Below, in pieces: positions 45,066 through 56,017 of a stretch of DNA of 64,000 nt. Numbering within the stretch: the first letter of the stretch is position 1; every line of letters begins with the position of its first letter. Location: contig MU129030.1 in the NCBI GenBank assembly GCA_014904985.1, positions 62,001-126,000 of the forward strand, given 5' to 3'. The notes beneath the pieces are model-generated. The model was not told the DNA's origin. It did no database searches and worked only from the letters and a program-made list of their open reading frames with translations. The translations under genes and the position numbers were made by a program. Source of the stretch: Hydnum rufescens UP504. Taxonomy: Eukaryota > Basidiomycota > Agaricomycetes > Cantharellales > Hydnaceae.

Positions 45066-45443
45066 TCAGCAGTCAGATGGGCATTGGGTCAGTGTCAGCT
45101 TCCCTGTTGTCCAGTCAATCTCCGGGTTGTGGTGGTGGAGCCAGGTGTGCCCTATGATCAATTTGGTTTTACCCAGTCCAATCATGGAGAACACCACCCA
45201 TTCGGAGTGGTTGTCAATCCAGAGGATGACTTCTACTTCTTCACAGACAGATCCCATCTCATTGAGCATTCCATTGACATTATAGACTGGGATGGGGTGG
45301 GCGAGCGGCCGTACGTCTAGTCCATTCTCCTTTGCAAAGGCTGGGTCCATGAACATCCCGGTTGCTCCAGAGTCCAATAGAGTGGTTCCGGCACAGATGG
45401 CTCCAGTCTGGGGTGATTGGATTTTCACCTTGACTTCCATGGC
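45066..45443 (-). pseudogene. Element B aspartic protease
   Basis: The frame holds the active site LLDSGATGMFMDP and the later block IIGHTWLHHHNPEIDW, typical of Ty3/Gypsy proteases. Both ends are TGA codons in frame with neighbours (one at 45443, one at 45066). The polyprotein was once continuous. Confidence 0.88.
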
Positions 45444-45444
45444 T

Positions 45445-46805
45445 CATCTAGGGTCTTCGGAGAGGAGGCGGATTGAGGGTGGAGGGCTATAAACAGGGTT
45501 GGTATAGGTGGATATGTTTTCAGAATCATCACTCTCATCATTGGAGAAAAACATGTCATTTCCAATTCCGTATGTACAGTTTTGGAGGGGGGTGAATCTG
45601 TTGGTCAGGCAGGATGCATCCTTCACTGCTGACTGTTGGGAAAACCCTGCGGAGTGGATCCTGAGGGTTCCGGTGTGTCCTTTGCAGGTGGGAACAGCTT
45701 CCGTAGTTCCTCACGGATGATTGCTCCAATGTCTTCTGTTGCCCGGATGAACTGTTGGGGCTTTTGTGGGTGCAGGGAGTCATGAGAGATGTGTCCCAGC
45801 TCCTGGCAGTTGTAACAATGTCGTGCCTCTTGCTTCCGTGTGGAGTCTACATCCATGGGGGCAAATGAAGTTGATGAGGAATGTGTTGCTACAGGAGGCA
45901 CTGGGGTTGGCCTGGGGGCAGGGGGTGTTGTCTGGGGCTTCTCTGTGGGTGTTAGAGGGTTCCTCGGTGCATAGGGGTTTGTGCTTGCCGTGGCCTGTCG
46001 GAACCGGAGGTATAAGTTGTCCAGCCAGCATGCTGTGTCCTGCCATCCTCCGAGGGTCCCTGGTAGGTCACTGAGGTGCATTTTCTCCAGCAATCGTTCA
46101 TTGAGTCCTCGTTGGTATGCATCGATAAGGGCCTCCTCTCCAAAGCCGGTTCAACCTGCCAAGGCATCAAAGTGCGCAGTGTACTCCCCAGCAGACATCT
46201 TTCCCTGCTTCATGTTCCAAAGTTGGGATCGGGTGGTGAGCTCTCAATCTGGCTCCCCGAAGGCACTCTCGAAGGCAACCAGGAACTCCTCAAAGGTCTC
46301 ATATGGGTTGTGAGTCTCAGGGTCCAGGAAAGAGGTGGAAAGGCTTTCCACCCATGCTCCGGCAGTTCCGTCCTTCATCCAGGAGAGGGTGTATAGGATT
46401 TTGTGCAGCTCCGTGGGGTAGACTCTGGGCTGGAGAGCAATATTCAGCCGGATGGAGTGCAGGAAACCTTCCATCTTCTTCCGGTTGCCCGAGAACAGTT
46501 CGGGGTCTGCCCCCTTGGCCTCATGAGTGGATTGGGTAGGCAGGGGTTGTTGCTGGAGGGTCTGCTGAACTGTGGTGGACACAAAGCCTGCGATGTGTGT
46601 CCCTTGGTTTCACATGTTGTCCAGTTCTTCTCAAAGGGCAGCATTCTGTTGTTGGAGTTGAGTGAGAAGGTGTTGGAGGTGGTCAGCAGTAATGGCTACT
46701 GGAGCACCGTTGGACATTTCGGAATGAGGGGTAGGAGGGAAATCGGCAATACTAAGCAATCCGGATGGTGGGCTTGTGAAAGAGCTTTGGTCTTCTGTCA
46801 GGGCC
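45445..46805 (-). pseudogene. Element B Gag, start codon inside the 5' LTR
   Basis: The best ATG is at 46805, ten bases inside the LTR (MALTEDQ). The next codons cover the primer-binding site. An alternative is a later Met (MSNGAPVA). Gag blocks are FSGNRKKMEGFLHSIRLNI, WVESLSTSFLDPETHNPYET and YQRGLNERLLEKMHLSDLP. The zinc knuckle CYNCQELGHISHDS has Ser where the last Cys of CCHC is expected. TGA codons fall at about six internal positions (after AAL, DNM, EPD, LAG, SQQ, HPA). Confidence 0.85.
46783..46793 (-). promoter_or_regulatory. Element B self-priming site
   Basis: On the minus strand AGACCAAAGCT begins two bases after the 5' LTR. It is perfectly complementary to AGCTTTGGTCT in the same LTR (47119-47109), which lies about 32 bp after a TATAAG box (47151-47146). 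That places it at the predicted RNA start. No TGG tRNA site is present. This is the Tf1-type arrangement, where the RNA 5' end folds back as primer. Confidence 0.75.
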
Positions 46806-47432
46806 ATGCTGCGACAAGAGCACCAAACAAATATAAACACAGATAACTCCGACTAAGTCCGGTGTAAGTCTGGCTCAGTCCGGGAGAATCCAGGCACGAA
46901 CGAGATAACGAGGATGAGATGGAGAGGCAGCCCAGCAGCCTGGAAGGGACTAGGCAGAAACGAGCACAGCAGTCCTTAAGCTCACAGAGTCAACTGGAAA
47001 GTACTCGGACTGTAGTCTGGAGTAGAAGCAGAAATCCTGAGATTAATATTAAGGGAATAGGTACAGTGAGGCTAACCTGTAGTCCGGAGTAGAAGCGGAA
47101 ATCCTGAGAGACCAAAGCTGAGTCTCTGGATTCCGCCCCGGACTACTTATACATAGTTCCTATACTACGGGGGATTGATCGCTTAATGAGAGGTGGTTAC
47201 AGGGGGGCAGGCACAAGAGGGGGAGTGGGCAGGGGACAGGAAAGTGGAGGGGACAGGGACAGGGCCAGGGGTAAGTGTGTGGGAACTGGAAGTAAAGGAA
47301 ACGAGGAAATGAAGGGGAAATGAAATGGAGGTGGGGACAAATTGGAAACAGGCCAGAACCAAAACCGGAAACAAACTGGAACAAATCCGGAAACAAATCC
47401 GGAATTAACCAGGAAATGGATGAACTCTGACA
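46796..47432 (-). repeat. Element B 5' LTR (637 bp)
   Basis: It has the same length and ends as the 3' LTR. It carries the TATA box TATAAG at 47151-47146 (minus strand) and the predicted RNA start near 47119. Confidence 0.95.
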
Positions 47433-49446
47433 GCCCCCCATTATGATGGGAGGCAATGAGACTGATCTCATTCCTGCTCTCCTGATCATTGCTACAAAAG
47501 ATCCTACAATTGTTTTATATCCTCATGACATGATGATTATCACCAATCTCATGAACAATTCAACAATTACTGGCCTTCTCATGACAAGTATGTTCTGCCC
47601 TCAAGTGAACAGGACCAATACCAGTTCAATAGAGGGTGCAAAGTGTATAGCCAGAACAGTCCACCACACTCTAGTCAACCTGATATGCATTCTGATGCTG
47701 GCACACAAGCTAGACTGCATCAAGGCCATATGGCTAGAGATGAGGGACATGCAAATGAACAACAAAGTCATGAATGGGAGCTAGCTGCCACCTCTCCCCC
47801 TCATAAAGTGCCCTTTTGGGAGCTTTATCTGAATGAGGGGCCTGATGTTGGGGGTCATTTGTCATGGAGGGCTGTGCTGTTGGCACTTGATGAGATCTCC
47901 CAGATGGAGACCAATGGTTACATCACCCAGCCCCCATCAGAGGATGCTGTGGCATTTTCTTGTAAGTGGCCTGTTGTAGCATATGCACCAGTTTTGACCT
48001 CCCTGATAGATCATGGGCATCCCATCCTGCCATTCCCAATGATTACTTTGAATGCATGGTATGGGAAACATGCAGAGATCCCCAGAAACTCTGGTCAGGG
48101 GCCAGAATCCATCAGCAGACCCAGTCTAGATGACTGCCATGCATACCAGTGACTTCCCTGCATATCATGGGGAGAAAGATGGCAGAGTACTCATTATCAT
48201 TTATGGTCCTGATCATGTACATGATTGTATGCTGTGGAGGCAGGATTACTCTCAGGGTCCAGTTGCTGCTACCCCTCTACTCCCCACTATGCTCTAATTA
48301 TCCCTCAACCACACTTTTCCATCATCCCAGAGCCCTTGTTGGATGATTTGGTGTACAATCCTTCCTCTTCTATAATGTGCAAATAATGTGCAAAGTGACC
48401 AAAGAGTGGAACACACAAAAAGTGGGTCCTAGGTCCATATACAGGCAATGTCTGGATGAAGTTTGTGCCTTAGTTCATTGGCTGCATGCACTTCATGTTA
48501 CCTTGCATGTGCCTGGTGGGAACAGCTTCGGTGCAATGGGCTATTGCTTGTCAATGATCTGAAGCAGTGATAGCCAGTTACAGAGGCTCAACGTGTTTGC
48601 CATGATAGATGATATTTGCAACACAATCTTGGAGATGGAACAGACTATTTGCTTGTGCCATGCCTTGACTTGCATGTTGCTTGGGGGTTTCAACTACCCA
48701 ATCTGGCCAATTGATCCACACTGTGCAGGAAGCATGTTCTTTTTCAGCAAAAAACATGAATGGGTTGCCAAATCAGATTATGAACTAAGCCACTTCTTGC
48801 AGGCATTGGAAAGATGGGGGATTCAGCATTGGTGCATTGAGGGCCACAAGGATTATGTGCAGCTTGAAATGGATGCATATACTGGGCCCACTCCCAACAC
48901 TGAGGAGGAAGTGTGGCACCAATCATTCTTGGCAAAACAGATTCATGGCATTAAGGGGAACATTATACCAGGGAATATGGCATGGGTGAACTGTGGGAAG
49001 TTAATGGCCTCCATCCCTTTCACCAACCTACAGCCTCCTGCAGCTACTTGGTCCTAGAATCATCACATGCAAGGGGGCCTTGAGGGCTTGGGACCTCAAA
49101 CACTTGATCCAGGGCAGAAAGATCACCTGTCATTTGCTGCTTTCTCCCAGGGAATTCAGGATGTTGTGGGAGGGCATATCTGGACAGGAAAGTGGTATGA
49201 GGAGGGCCTGCATGCCCCATCAAAGGGGAAAAGGCAGTGGTATTGTGCAAGAACACCTCTCCTGACAGGGGACCATCTACCAGCCCACTGGGCACTTCTT
49301 TTTGTTCTGCCTGCCTACCATGATGCCCAGAAGGTGGTGCCATCTTCACTAGGTGTGGAAGCCAAGTCTCTTGACATCTCTGCAAGTGTCCTGATGAACA
49401 AAGTTGATGGGATGCCTGAGGTTCTGCCAGACATATGGTACAGACT
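47433..49446 (+). pseudogene. Unrecognised host-type gene, part 2
   Basis: It continues part 1 after element B. Readable blocks include VPFWELYLNEGPDVGGHLSW, FPMITLNAWYGKHAEIPRN, DFPAYHGEKDGRVLII (next frame) and, in one frame from 48593 to 49446, FFFSKKHEWVAKSDYELSHF, WGIQHWCIEGHKDYVQLEMD, HWALLFVLPAYHDAQK and PEVLPDIWYRL. In that last frame the only stop is a TAG at 49055, possibly from CAG. Other stops and frameshifts are frequent near 47500-48400. It is cut at 49446 by element A. It looks like a large soluble protein of a multicopy fungal family that I cannot name. Confidence 0.5.
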
Positions 49447-49904
49447 TGTTACGAGTCATACTCATAACCTCGCTTACATACACAGAATAACCAAGCCAAA
49501 TGCGCCATCACGTGACCTTCCCCCTAGCTGCCATTGTGCCTTCCTCTTTCAGCATTTCCTATTATATACATCCCTCCTTTATTCAACACCCCTTTATCCA
49601 TAAACCCTTTTGATCTCTAATAGTATAAGTAGTTACTTGATGTACACTCACTCTTTAGAAGATCGAGAATATATTGTCAACCAATTGAATTCCACTCTCA
49701 CGATCTCAGTTATCACTTGCAACTCTCATCTTAAAACCTTCGCCTATTAAGTCTCAAGAAGCCGGTCTTCCTTGTACGTACTCGTCTCTTGTGACTTACA
49801 TAATCCCCACTTCGCGACTCCCTCATCAATCGCCTTAAGGGCATTTCCTTGTATTCATGTCAATTACGTCATCGTATCTTTCGCCTCGAGTACAACCCTT
49901 AACA
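49447..49904 (+). repeat. Element A 5' LTR (458 bp)
   Basis: It runs TGTTACGAGTC to CCCTTAACA. A TATA box TATAAG lies at 49624-49629, and the predicted RNA start AGATCGAGAATA at 49660-49671, about 36 bp later. Confidence 0.95.
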
Positions 49905-49905
49905 G

Positions 49906-49917
49906 TATTCTCAATCT
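49906..49917 (+). promoter_or_regulatory. Element A self-priming site
   Basis: TATTCTCAATCT starts two bases into the internal region. It complements AGATCGAGAATA at 49660-49671 in 11 of 12 positions. The one mismatch is a CG-to-CA change. No TGG tRNA site follows the LTR. Same layout as element B. Confidence 0.7.
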
Positions 49918-49946
49918 AAATAACTGACTTCCTTGAAAGACTCAAT

Positions 49947-51490
49947 ATGCCCTCCACTTGATGGAACCCACACCCACAACCAGTCGCCGACGACTATCGC
50001 AACGACACAGCCACCATCGAAACCACCTCTGCCCTCTCCTCCCCAATCATCCTCAAGGCACCAATCACCCTGCGGATGATGTATCCCATGATACAAACAC
50101 CACCCAACTCGACACAAGGTCCGCACATGGGAAATCCTCCCAGCACCATGGCAACTTCGAGCACTGAGACAATGCTCCTGCACATGCTGCAACAAATGCA
50201 GGCAGACCTAGCATGCAGCACGCAGATACAAGCAGAAATGGCACGCACCAATGCCCAGATGAACGCTTGCCTTGAAGAACTCGCGAACGAAAACCGAGAG
50301 CTGCGCAATGAAATCGCACACCACAACTTGCAGTCACCCATCCTCGATGCAAATATGTGACTGAGACAAATAGTCTCGCCCACAGCGCACAACTCGCAAT
50401 TTGCACCTCGCACCCTCACTCAAAGCCCCCACTTCGAGCCCCAAACCTACCCCAAGGAAAACAATGAGTTTTCACCTCAAAACCTCGACGACACACCGTG
50501 AGGCAATTCAGTCACATATGCACCACCTAGCAACATCGTGCAACCAACTCCACAATGCGCAATGTTCGAGGATGCGCACTCCACCCCCCCGCGCCTGGGC
50601 TCTGCGTTCAGGGCCCCAACTCCAGGCGTGAACCATTGAGGAACCAAACTCAAACACCTCCCCACCACTCCGTGATACCGCGAAACAGTGACAATCGCCC
50701 AACCCTCCGCGCCATTGGGACACGCACTTTGCGAACCCAAAATCAAAGAGCCGGAGATGTTCTCGGGGCACAACCCCTCTAAACTATATGGATTCCTCGC
50801 GCACTGCAAAATGGTGTTCCGATCACAACCATCGCAATTCATGCTAGAAAGCGCGCGCATCATCTGGGCCAGATCGTATCTCATGGATACAGCAAGGCAA
50901 TGGTTCCAACACCTCATCATGGAGACGGAAGAATCCCCCACACTCTCCAGCTGGATGCTCTTCGAGGAAGAGCTCCACATGTACTTCAGAGACCCAGACG
51001 AGGTCGCGACTCAAGAGCGAAAACTACGTGTGCTCAAGATGAACGACAACCACTGCATCCTCCGCTACATCAACCAGTTCAAGGAAGTAGCGAGCCTCAC
51101 CAGGTGGAATGACGACACACTCCGCTCGCAGTTCTACCAAGGCTTACCGAACCGTCTACAAGATGACATCTCACGAGATGGCAAGCCCGCGAAACTCCAA
51201 GGCATGTACCAAGCCGCACTAAGATTTGATGGCCGGTATTGGGAACGCCAAGAGGAACTCAAAGCCACGAGGACCTCAGATCGCGGCACACAACCCCACA
51301 CCGCGAACCCCTCATTGTCAACATCCCCTTCATCCTTGACAAACCCCCCATGCGACCCGAAAGTTCACAAGTCTAACGGCGCGCTCACCAAAGAGGAAAA
51401 GGAACAATGAAGACACGAAAAGCTCTGTGCATACTGTGGGAATGGTGACCATGCAGTAGATAGTTGCCCCAGTCATCGCAACATACTGCG
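49947..51490 (+). pseudogene. Element A Gag
   Basis: The start is ATG 49947, 42 bp inside the LTR, with a TGA at codon 5. The reading stays in one frame to the zinc knuckle and beyond. Gag blocks are EPEMFSGHNPSKLYGFLAHC, ARSYLMDTARQWFQHLIM and FYQGLPNRLQDDISRDGKP. The knuckle CAYCGNGDHAVDSCP has perfect CX2CX4HX4C spacing. TGA stops lie near 49959, 50358, 50500, 50637, 50671 and 51407, and no TAA or TAG. A helical segment (QMNACLEELANENRELRNE) precedes the core. Confidence 0.88.
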
Positions 51491-52030
51491 AACTGCAATG
51501 ACACCCGCTGCGATGTCCACCAGTACCAGCAGCACAACTGTGACAGCAATGTCGCACACCCCAGTAGCTTGCACTACGTTCACCTTCTCAGGAGGTCCCA
51601 GCACAACAGAGGAACCTCGCATCACTGAGATCTCATCATCATCCCCCTCCGATGGAACTGCTCATCTAAGAGCTACCATCTCTTCCCTCTCCCCATCGTC
51701 ATTCATCACGATGGTCTCAATCCCCCTCCTCTCAGACAGGCCCATCTCAGCACTCGTCGACTGTGGCACCTCCGAAAACTTCATTGACACATCGCGAGTA
51801 CAGAACTCACGTGCTGCACCCCACCATCGTCGTTTGGCGACACCACACCCCTTGTGATTATTCGACGGATCAATTGTGAACAACCTCGAGTGTATAGTTA
51901 CACTCCCAGTCACTTTCACGAACTCATCACAACAAAATATCGAGTTCGTTGAATCGCAACTCCACTCCTTGACCCCCGTCGTACTGGGACTCCCCTGGTT
52001 GTGACAAGTCAATCCACAAATCTCATGGGC
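51491..52030 (+). pseudogene. Element A aspartic protease
   Basis: In frame with Gag, the reading contains ALVDCGTSENFIDTS, where the active-site DSG/DTG is DCG, and the later block VVLGLPWL. TGA codons lie near 51855 and 52003, the second directly after the LGLPWL motif. The changed DCG core would probably abolish activity. Confidence 0.8.
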
Positions 52031-53773
52031 AGAAATGCGAATCAAGCACATGGTGCACCACTTGGAACTTGTAACGATGCCATTAAGCATCAATGTCATC
52101 ACGACAACTGCCTCAACCCCAGAACCGATAACGGCAAGCCCCCCAACCCACAGCGTCACAATTGAAGTCTATGAAGCCGAAGACTTCATTCAAGCAGCCA
52201 GTGACAAAAGCACGACACTCTACACATGCGTCGTCACCAATCCAACCCATGCACAAACCGCATCAGTGCTTCGTGACACTCCCCCCACCTCCGCGTTACC
52301 CGAATCAATCCCCATCGAGGAACGCCAAGACCTCGCACAACAACTCCCCCTGGAATACCATGAATTCCATGACATCTTCACCGGTACAGTGGCCAGCTAT
52401 CTACCACCACATCACAAATACGACCTTCGGTTCAACATCGAGGAAGGTCACAACATACCGCGAGGCCCCATATACCCAATGTCGGAAAGTGAACTTGCCG
52501 CACTACGCGAGTTCATCGATGAATTCCTTGCAAAAGGATTCATACGCCCTTCGACCTCCCCCGCAGGCGCACCAATCCTCTTCACGAAAAAGAAAGGTGG
52601 CGGGCTTCGCCTTTGCGTTGATTATAGAGCACTCAATCGCATCACGAAAAAGAGTAGCTACCCCATCCCCCTCATCAACGACCTCCTCGATTGCCTTCGC
52701 AGCGCCACGATCTATACAAAAATCGATCTTCATGATGGCTACTACAACATCAGAGTTGCCGAAGGACATGAGTGGCTCACATCATTTCGTACACGGTATG
52801 GTGCCTATGAGTGGCTCGTAATGCCAATGGGAGCAGCCAACTCCCCAGCGCAGTTCCAGTATTTCATGAACAACTCGTTCCAGGATATGGTGGATCTGTT
52901 CATCATTGTATACCTCGATGACATCCTCATTTTCTCCAATTCGTGAGAAGAACACTGCGAACACATTCACCATGTACTACAACGACTCCACAAAAGAAAC
53001 CTTCGTGCCAAGATCTCAAAGTGCACCTTCCACACAGACACTATCGAGTACCTCGGCTTCATCATCACCCCCTCTGGTGTCCAGATGGACCCTACGAAAT
53101 TCAACACAATCCTAAGTTGGCCTGCACCCACCTCGGTAAAAGAAGTCCAGTCATTCCTAGGCTTTGCGAACTTCCACTGCTGCTTCATCATGACATACTC
53201 AGACCTCACGCACCCCTTAATCCGTCTTACAAAAAAGACGAAACCTTTGCATGGAACGATGAGACCCAACGAGCTTTCAAAAGCATCAAAAACGCCTTCA
53301 TGTCAGCACCCGTCCTCCGCCACTTTGACCCAGAATTACGCATCATCGTAGAAACTGATGCGTCCAACTACGCCATCGCCGTGATCTTGTCACAAATCAA
53401 CAAGAACAATGAAGTTTGACCCATCGTGTTCTGCTCGTGATCAATGCAAAGCACAGAACTGAACTACGACATCCACGACAAAGAACTCCTCACAATCTTC
53501 GATGCCTTTTGCACCTGGTGAGCATACCTTGAAGGCACTGCCCACACGGTTTCCGTCATTATGGACCACAAAAACTTGGAGTACTTCACCTCCATGAAAC
53601 TCCTCACTTGTCGACAGGCTCGATGGTCAGAATACCTCTCCTCCTTCGACTACATCATTGTATATCAACCAGGACGACTTGGAGGAAAACCAGATGCCCT
53701 CACAAGACGCCCCAACATTTATCCACCCAAACAAAATGAGGTATATGCAACTGCGAACCCGCAAAACCTCTAA
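52031..53773 (+). pseudogene. Element A reverse transcriptase and RNase H
   Basis: RT is open to 52946 with PIYPMSESELAALREFIDEF, CVDYRALNRITKKSSYPIPL, KIDLHDGYYNIRV and the active site VYLDDILIF. A TGA follows at 52944. The thumb (SFLGFANFHCCFI, where relatives have NFYRRFI, two Arg-to-Cys changes) and RNase H (VETDASNYAIAVILSQ, MDHKNLEYFTS) continue over a short frameshift near 53240. Stops TGA at about 53418, 53438 and 53519 replace Arg in motifs such as SRSM and WRxYLEG. A TAA lies at 53771. Confidence 0.9.
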
Positions 53774-53875
53774 ACGATCATTCACGACGCCAAGCCTCTC
53801 GACTCAGACACAGCTCTTAGTGCATACTTAAGAGCAACCCTCGATGACCACCCTCTTGACTCCAAGATGACCCTC
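53774..53875 (+). pseudogene. Element A RNase H-integrase linker, first piece
   Basis: In-frame linker (AKPLDSDTALSAYLRATLDD) up to the B LTR. It resumes at 54513 without frame change once one CCCTC is discounted. Confidence 0.75.
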
Positions 53876-54512
53876 TGTCAGGGTTCGTCCACTTCTTTTC
53901 CGATAACTCCGGTTTGCTTCCGATTTGTCTCCGGTGCTCTCCGGGCTCCGTCAGTTTATTTCTTCTTGTTTCCGTTTGCTTCCGAGTTCGTTCTGTCACG
54001 TTTCATTTCTCTTTCATTTCCTTTGATTCCGAGTTACCCACGCTAGTACCTGTCCTTGTTCCTGGCCGCCCGCCTGTTCCTGTTTCCACCTCCCTTGTAA
54101 CCACCCTCCCCCTTGATGATCACTCCCTCGTAGTATAGCTGTCCTGTATAAGTAGTCCGGGGGCGAAGTCCAGAGGCCTCAGCTTTGGTCTCTCAGGATT
54201 TCCGCTATTACCCCGGACTACAGGTTTGTCCTTGTACTTCCTTATGTCTTCTATGAAAAACTCAGGATTTCCGCTATTACCCCGGACTACAGTTCCGAGT
54301 GTGGTCCAGCTGACTCCTTGAGCTTAAGGACCGTCGTACTCACCTCCGCCTAGACCCTTCCGGGCTGCTGGAGCTCTCCTCTGTTCTCCTCCGCTCCTCT
54401 CACCTCAGCCTTGCCCGGATTCCTTCGGACTGAGCCGGACTTACGCCAGACCTAGTCGGACTTATCCGTGTCTATATTTGTTTGGTGCTCTCGTCGCAGC
54501 GTGGCCCTGACA
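53876..54512 (+). mobile_element. Solo LTR of chromovirus B inside element A
   Basis: It is 637 bp, the same length as the LTRs of element B, in opposite orientation to them. It is flanked by CCCTC on both sides (53871-53875 and 54513-54517). TATAAG lies at 54147-54152, and the predicted RNA start AGCTTTGGTCT at 54181-54191. Its GC-rich CpG content is better kept than in the other two LTRs, so it is probably younger. Confidence 0.96.
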
Positions 54513-54663
54513 CCCTCGCACTGATTCACAAAGGCACTCGCGATGACACCATCGCAACGCAAGTGCGTGAACGCATCGAGACCACCAAAGGCAACTCGAC
54601 AGCCGCCCTCACCTTCTTCTCACTCTCAGAGGATGCGACATTGCTACTACACAAAGGACGTGT
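54513..54663 (+). pseudogene. Element A linker, second piece
   Basis: Short in-frame remnant of the RNase H-integrase linker (TLTFFSL-type block and LLLHKGR) between two inserted LTRs. Confidence 0.75.
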
Positions 54664-56017
54664 TGTTGGAGGGATAAAATCCCACTACGTACATACCTCA
54701 TCCGGCCCAACTACCTCCTCAAACGAATCCATATTTCTGTATTTCTCGTGTATCCACACTCGTTATTCCTCTGGCCATCAAATAGTATGGATTCACATCC
54801 CAGGATCCATGGTCCTTTATACTTTTCCTCCACCCTATATACGAGACAATTATTTGTCCATCCTTGGCACTTCAACAGGCCATCTAAATTGTACTTATTT
54901 CCAAGCCAGTTCAACCAGGCTAAAGCAATTCAACTTGCTTACTTTCATCCACCTATTGTATCACTATTGGCGTATCCAAATGCCTCAAGGGCGGTATTTG
55001 ACCTTGGATTACGTAACACGACTCCCACTTTGACTCGCGGACTTGTCACATGTTGAATAGGGGCTATTCCAATGCTCTCAAGGAGTATTTCGCGAATATC
55101 TCCCTCATTTTTGATCGGATCGACTCGGCAAGACAGCTCCCAGAAAGCTACGATCAATACCTGTCTAACGGTACCACACACGCGTTTATTGGATGCGAAC
55201 TGCATCTTCCAGGTCGATTTTACCTCATGCTCCACACAATCCTTCAGTATTTCGCGAATAACTCCATCAGTTTTGATCCGATTCGTTGGGAACAACCACC
55301 CCTGGAAAGATGCTGAAAATCTGCATCGAACGGTACCAAGGGCAAAACGAGTGGATTAGAAATCGGCCTCCTGTAATTTAGTCTCCTCATGGCTCATTTC
55401 ACTTTTACCTCCGCTTTTCTGATTACTAAAGGCAATTATGGTTCCGGACCCTATGCCCGATGGAGGGTACATCTAGGACGACCAGTTCCACCATTCCTCA
55501 AGGGATTTGGTCCAGTAGAAGAGGAGGAATACCTTGGTTAAGCCATATTCTCCCATTCTCACTTGTTAATTGAATATCTCCTTCAGTTTTGAAGCTTTTG
55601 ACTTGATTTCTTTTTCCTCATTTTCGCCTTAATCCCATCTTTCCGCCGGTTACCATAGCATTTTTCTGTGATGTATATTAAGTGCAGGAGATGCGAATTT
55701 CTATCATCTTTCCCCCCATCCCCAGTTGAAAAGCTAGTTGAACTGCTGCTGGTGTCAGGGTAAATTCCAAAACTCCACCCCCACTAATCACACTTTTGAT
55801 AGGCTCTCAAGAGGAGGACCTAGAGTGTGATTCCCTGATTTATCAACCCCTTCATTTATTGTCTGGATAGGCTCTGTCTATACAGGACAATTTCACCTGT
55901 CCAAAGACCTCCCTCCCCTCGGACCCAACGTTCGGATTGGCCCTGTGATCCCCTCTCTTTGTCCTCGTATCCATTTCGCGGACTGTAGCTGGTTTCATCC
56001 TCTGTTTCCCGCTTACA
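54664..56017 (+). mobile_element. Solo LTR, family E, copy 2 (1354 bp)
   Basis: It is identical in length to 10546-11899. It is inserted between HKGR and VYVPD codons of the integrase. Flanks GTGT (54660-54663) and GCGT (56018-56021) fit a 4-bp target duplication with one transition. Two ~160-bp modules lie at about 55080-55350. CpG sites are better kept than in copy 1. Confidence 0.85.

Larger units (their letters stand above)
40061..47432 (-). mobile_element. Chromovirus B, complete with both LTRs
   Basis: A 7372-bp Ty3/Gypsy element lies on the minus strand. Both LTRs are 637 bp and start TGTCAGGG on the plus strand. The element is flanked on both sides by GCCCC (40056-40060 and 47433-47437), a perfect 5-bp target duplication. 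Order on the minus strand is gag, protease, RT, RNase H, integrase, chromodomain; then comes an antisense extra gene and the polypurine tract. About ten in-frame TGA stops and a few frameshifts disable gag-pol. A solo LTR of the family lies inside element A. Confidence 0.96.
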
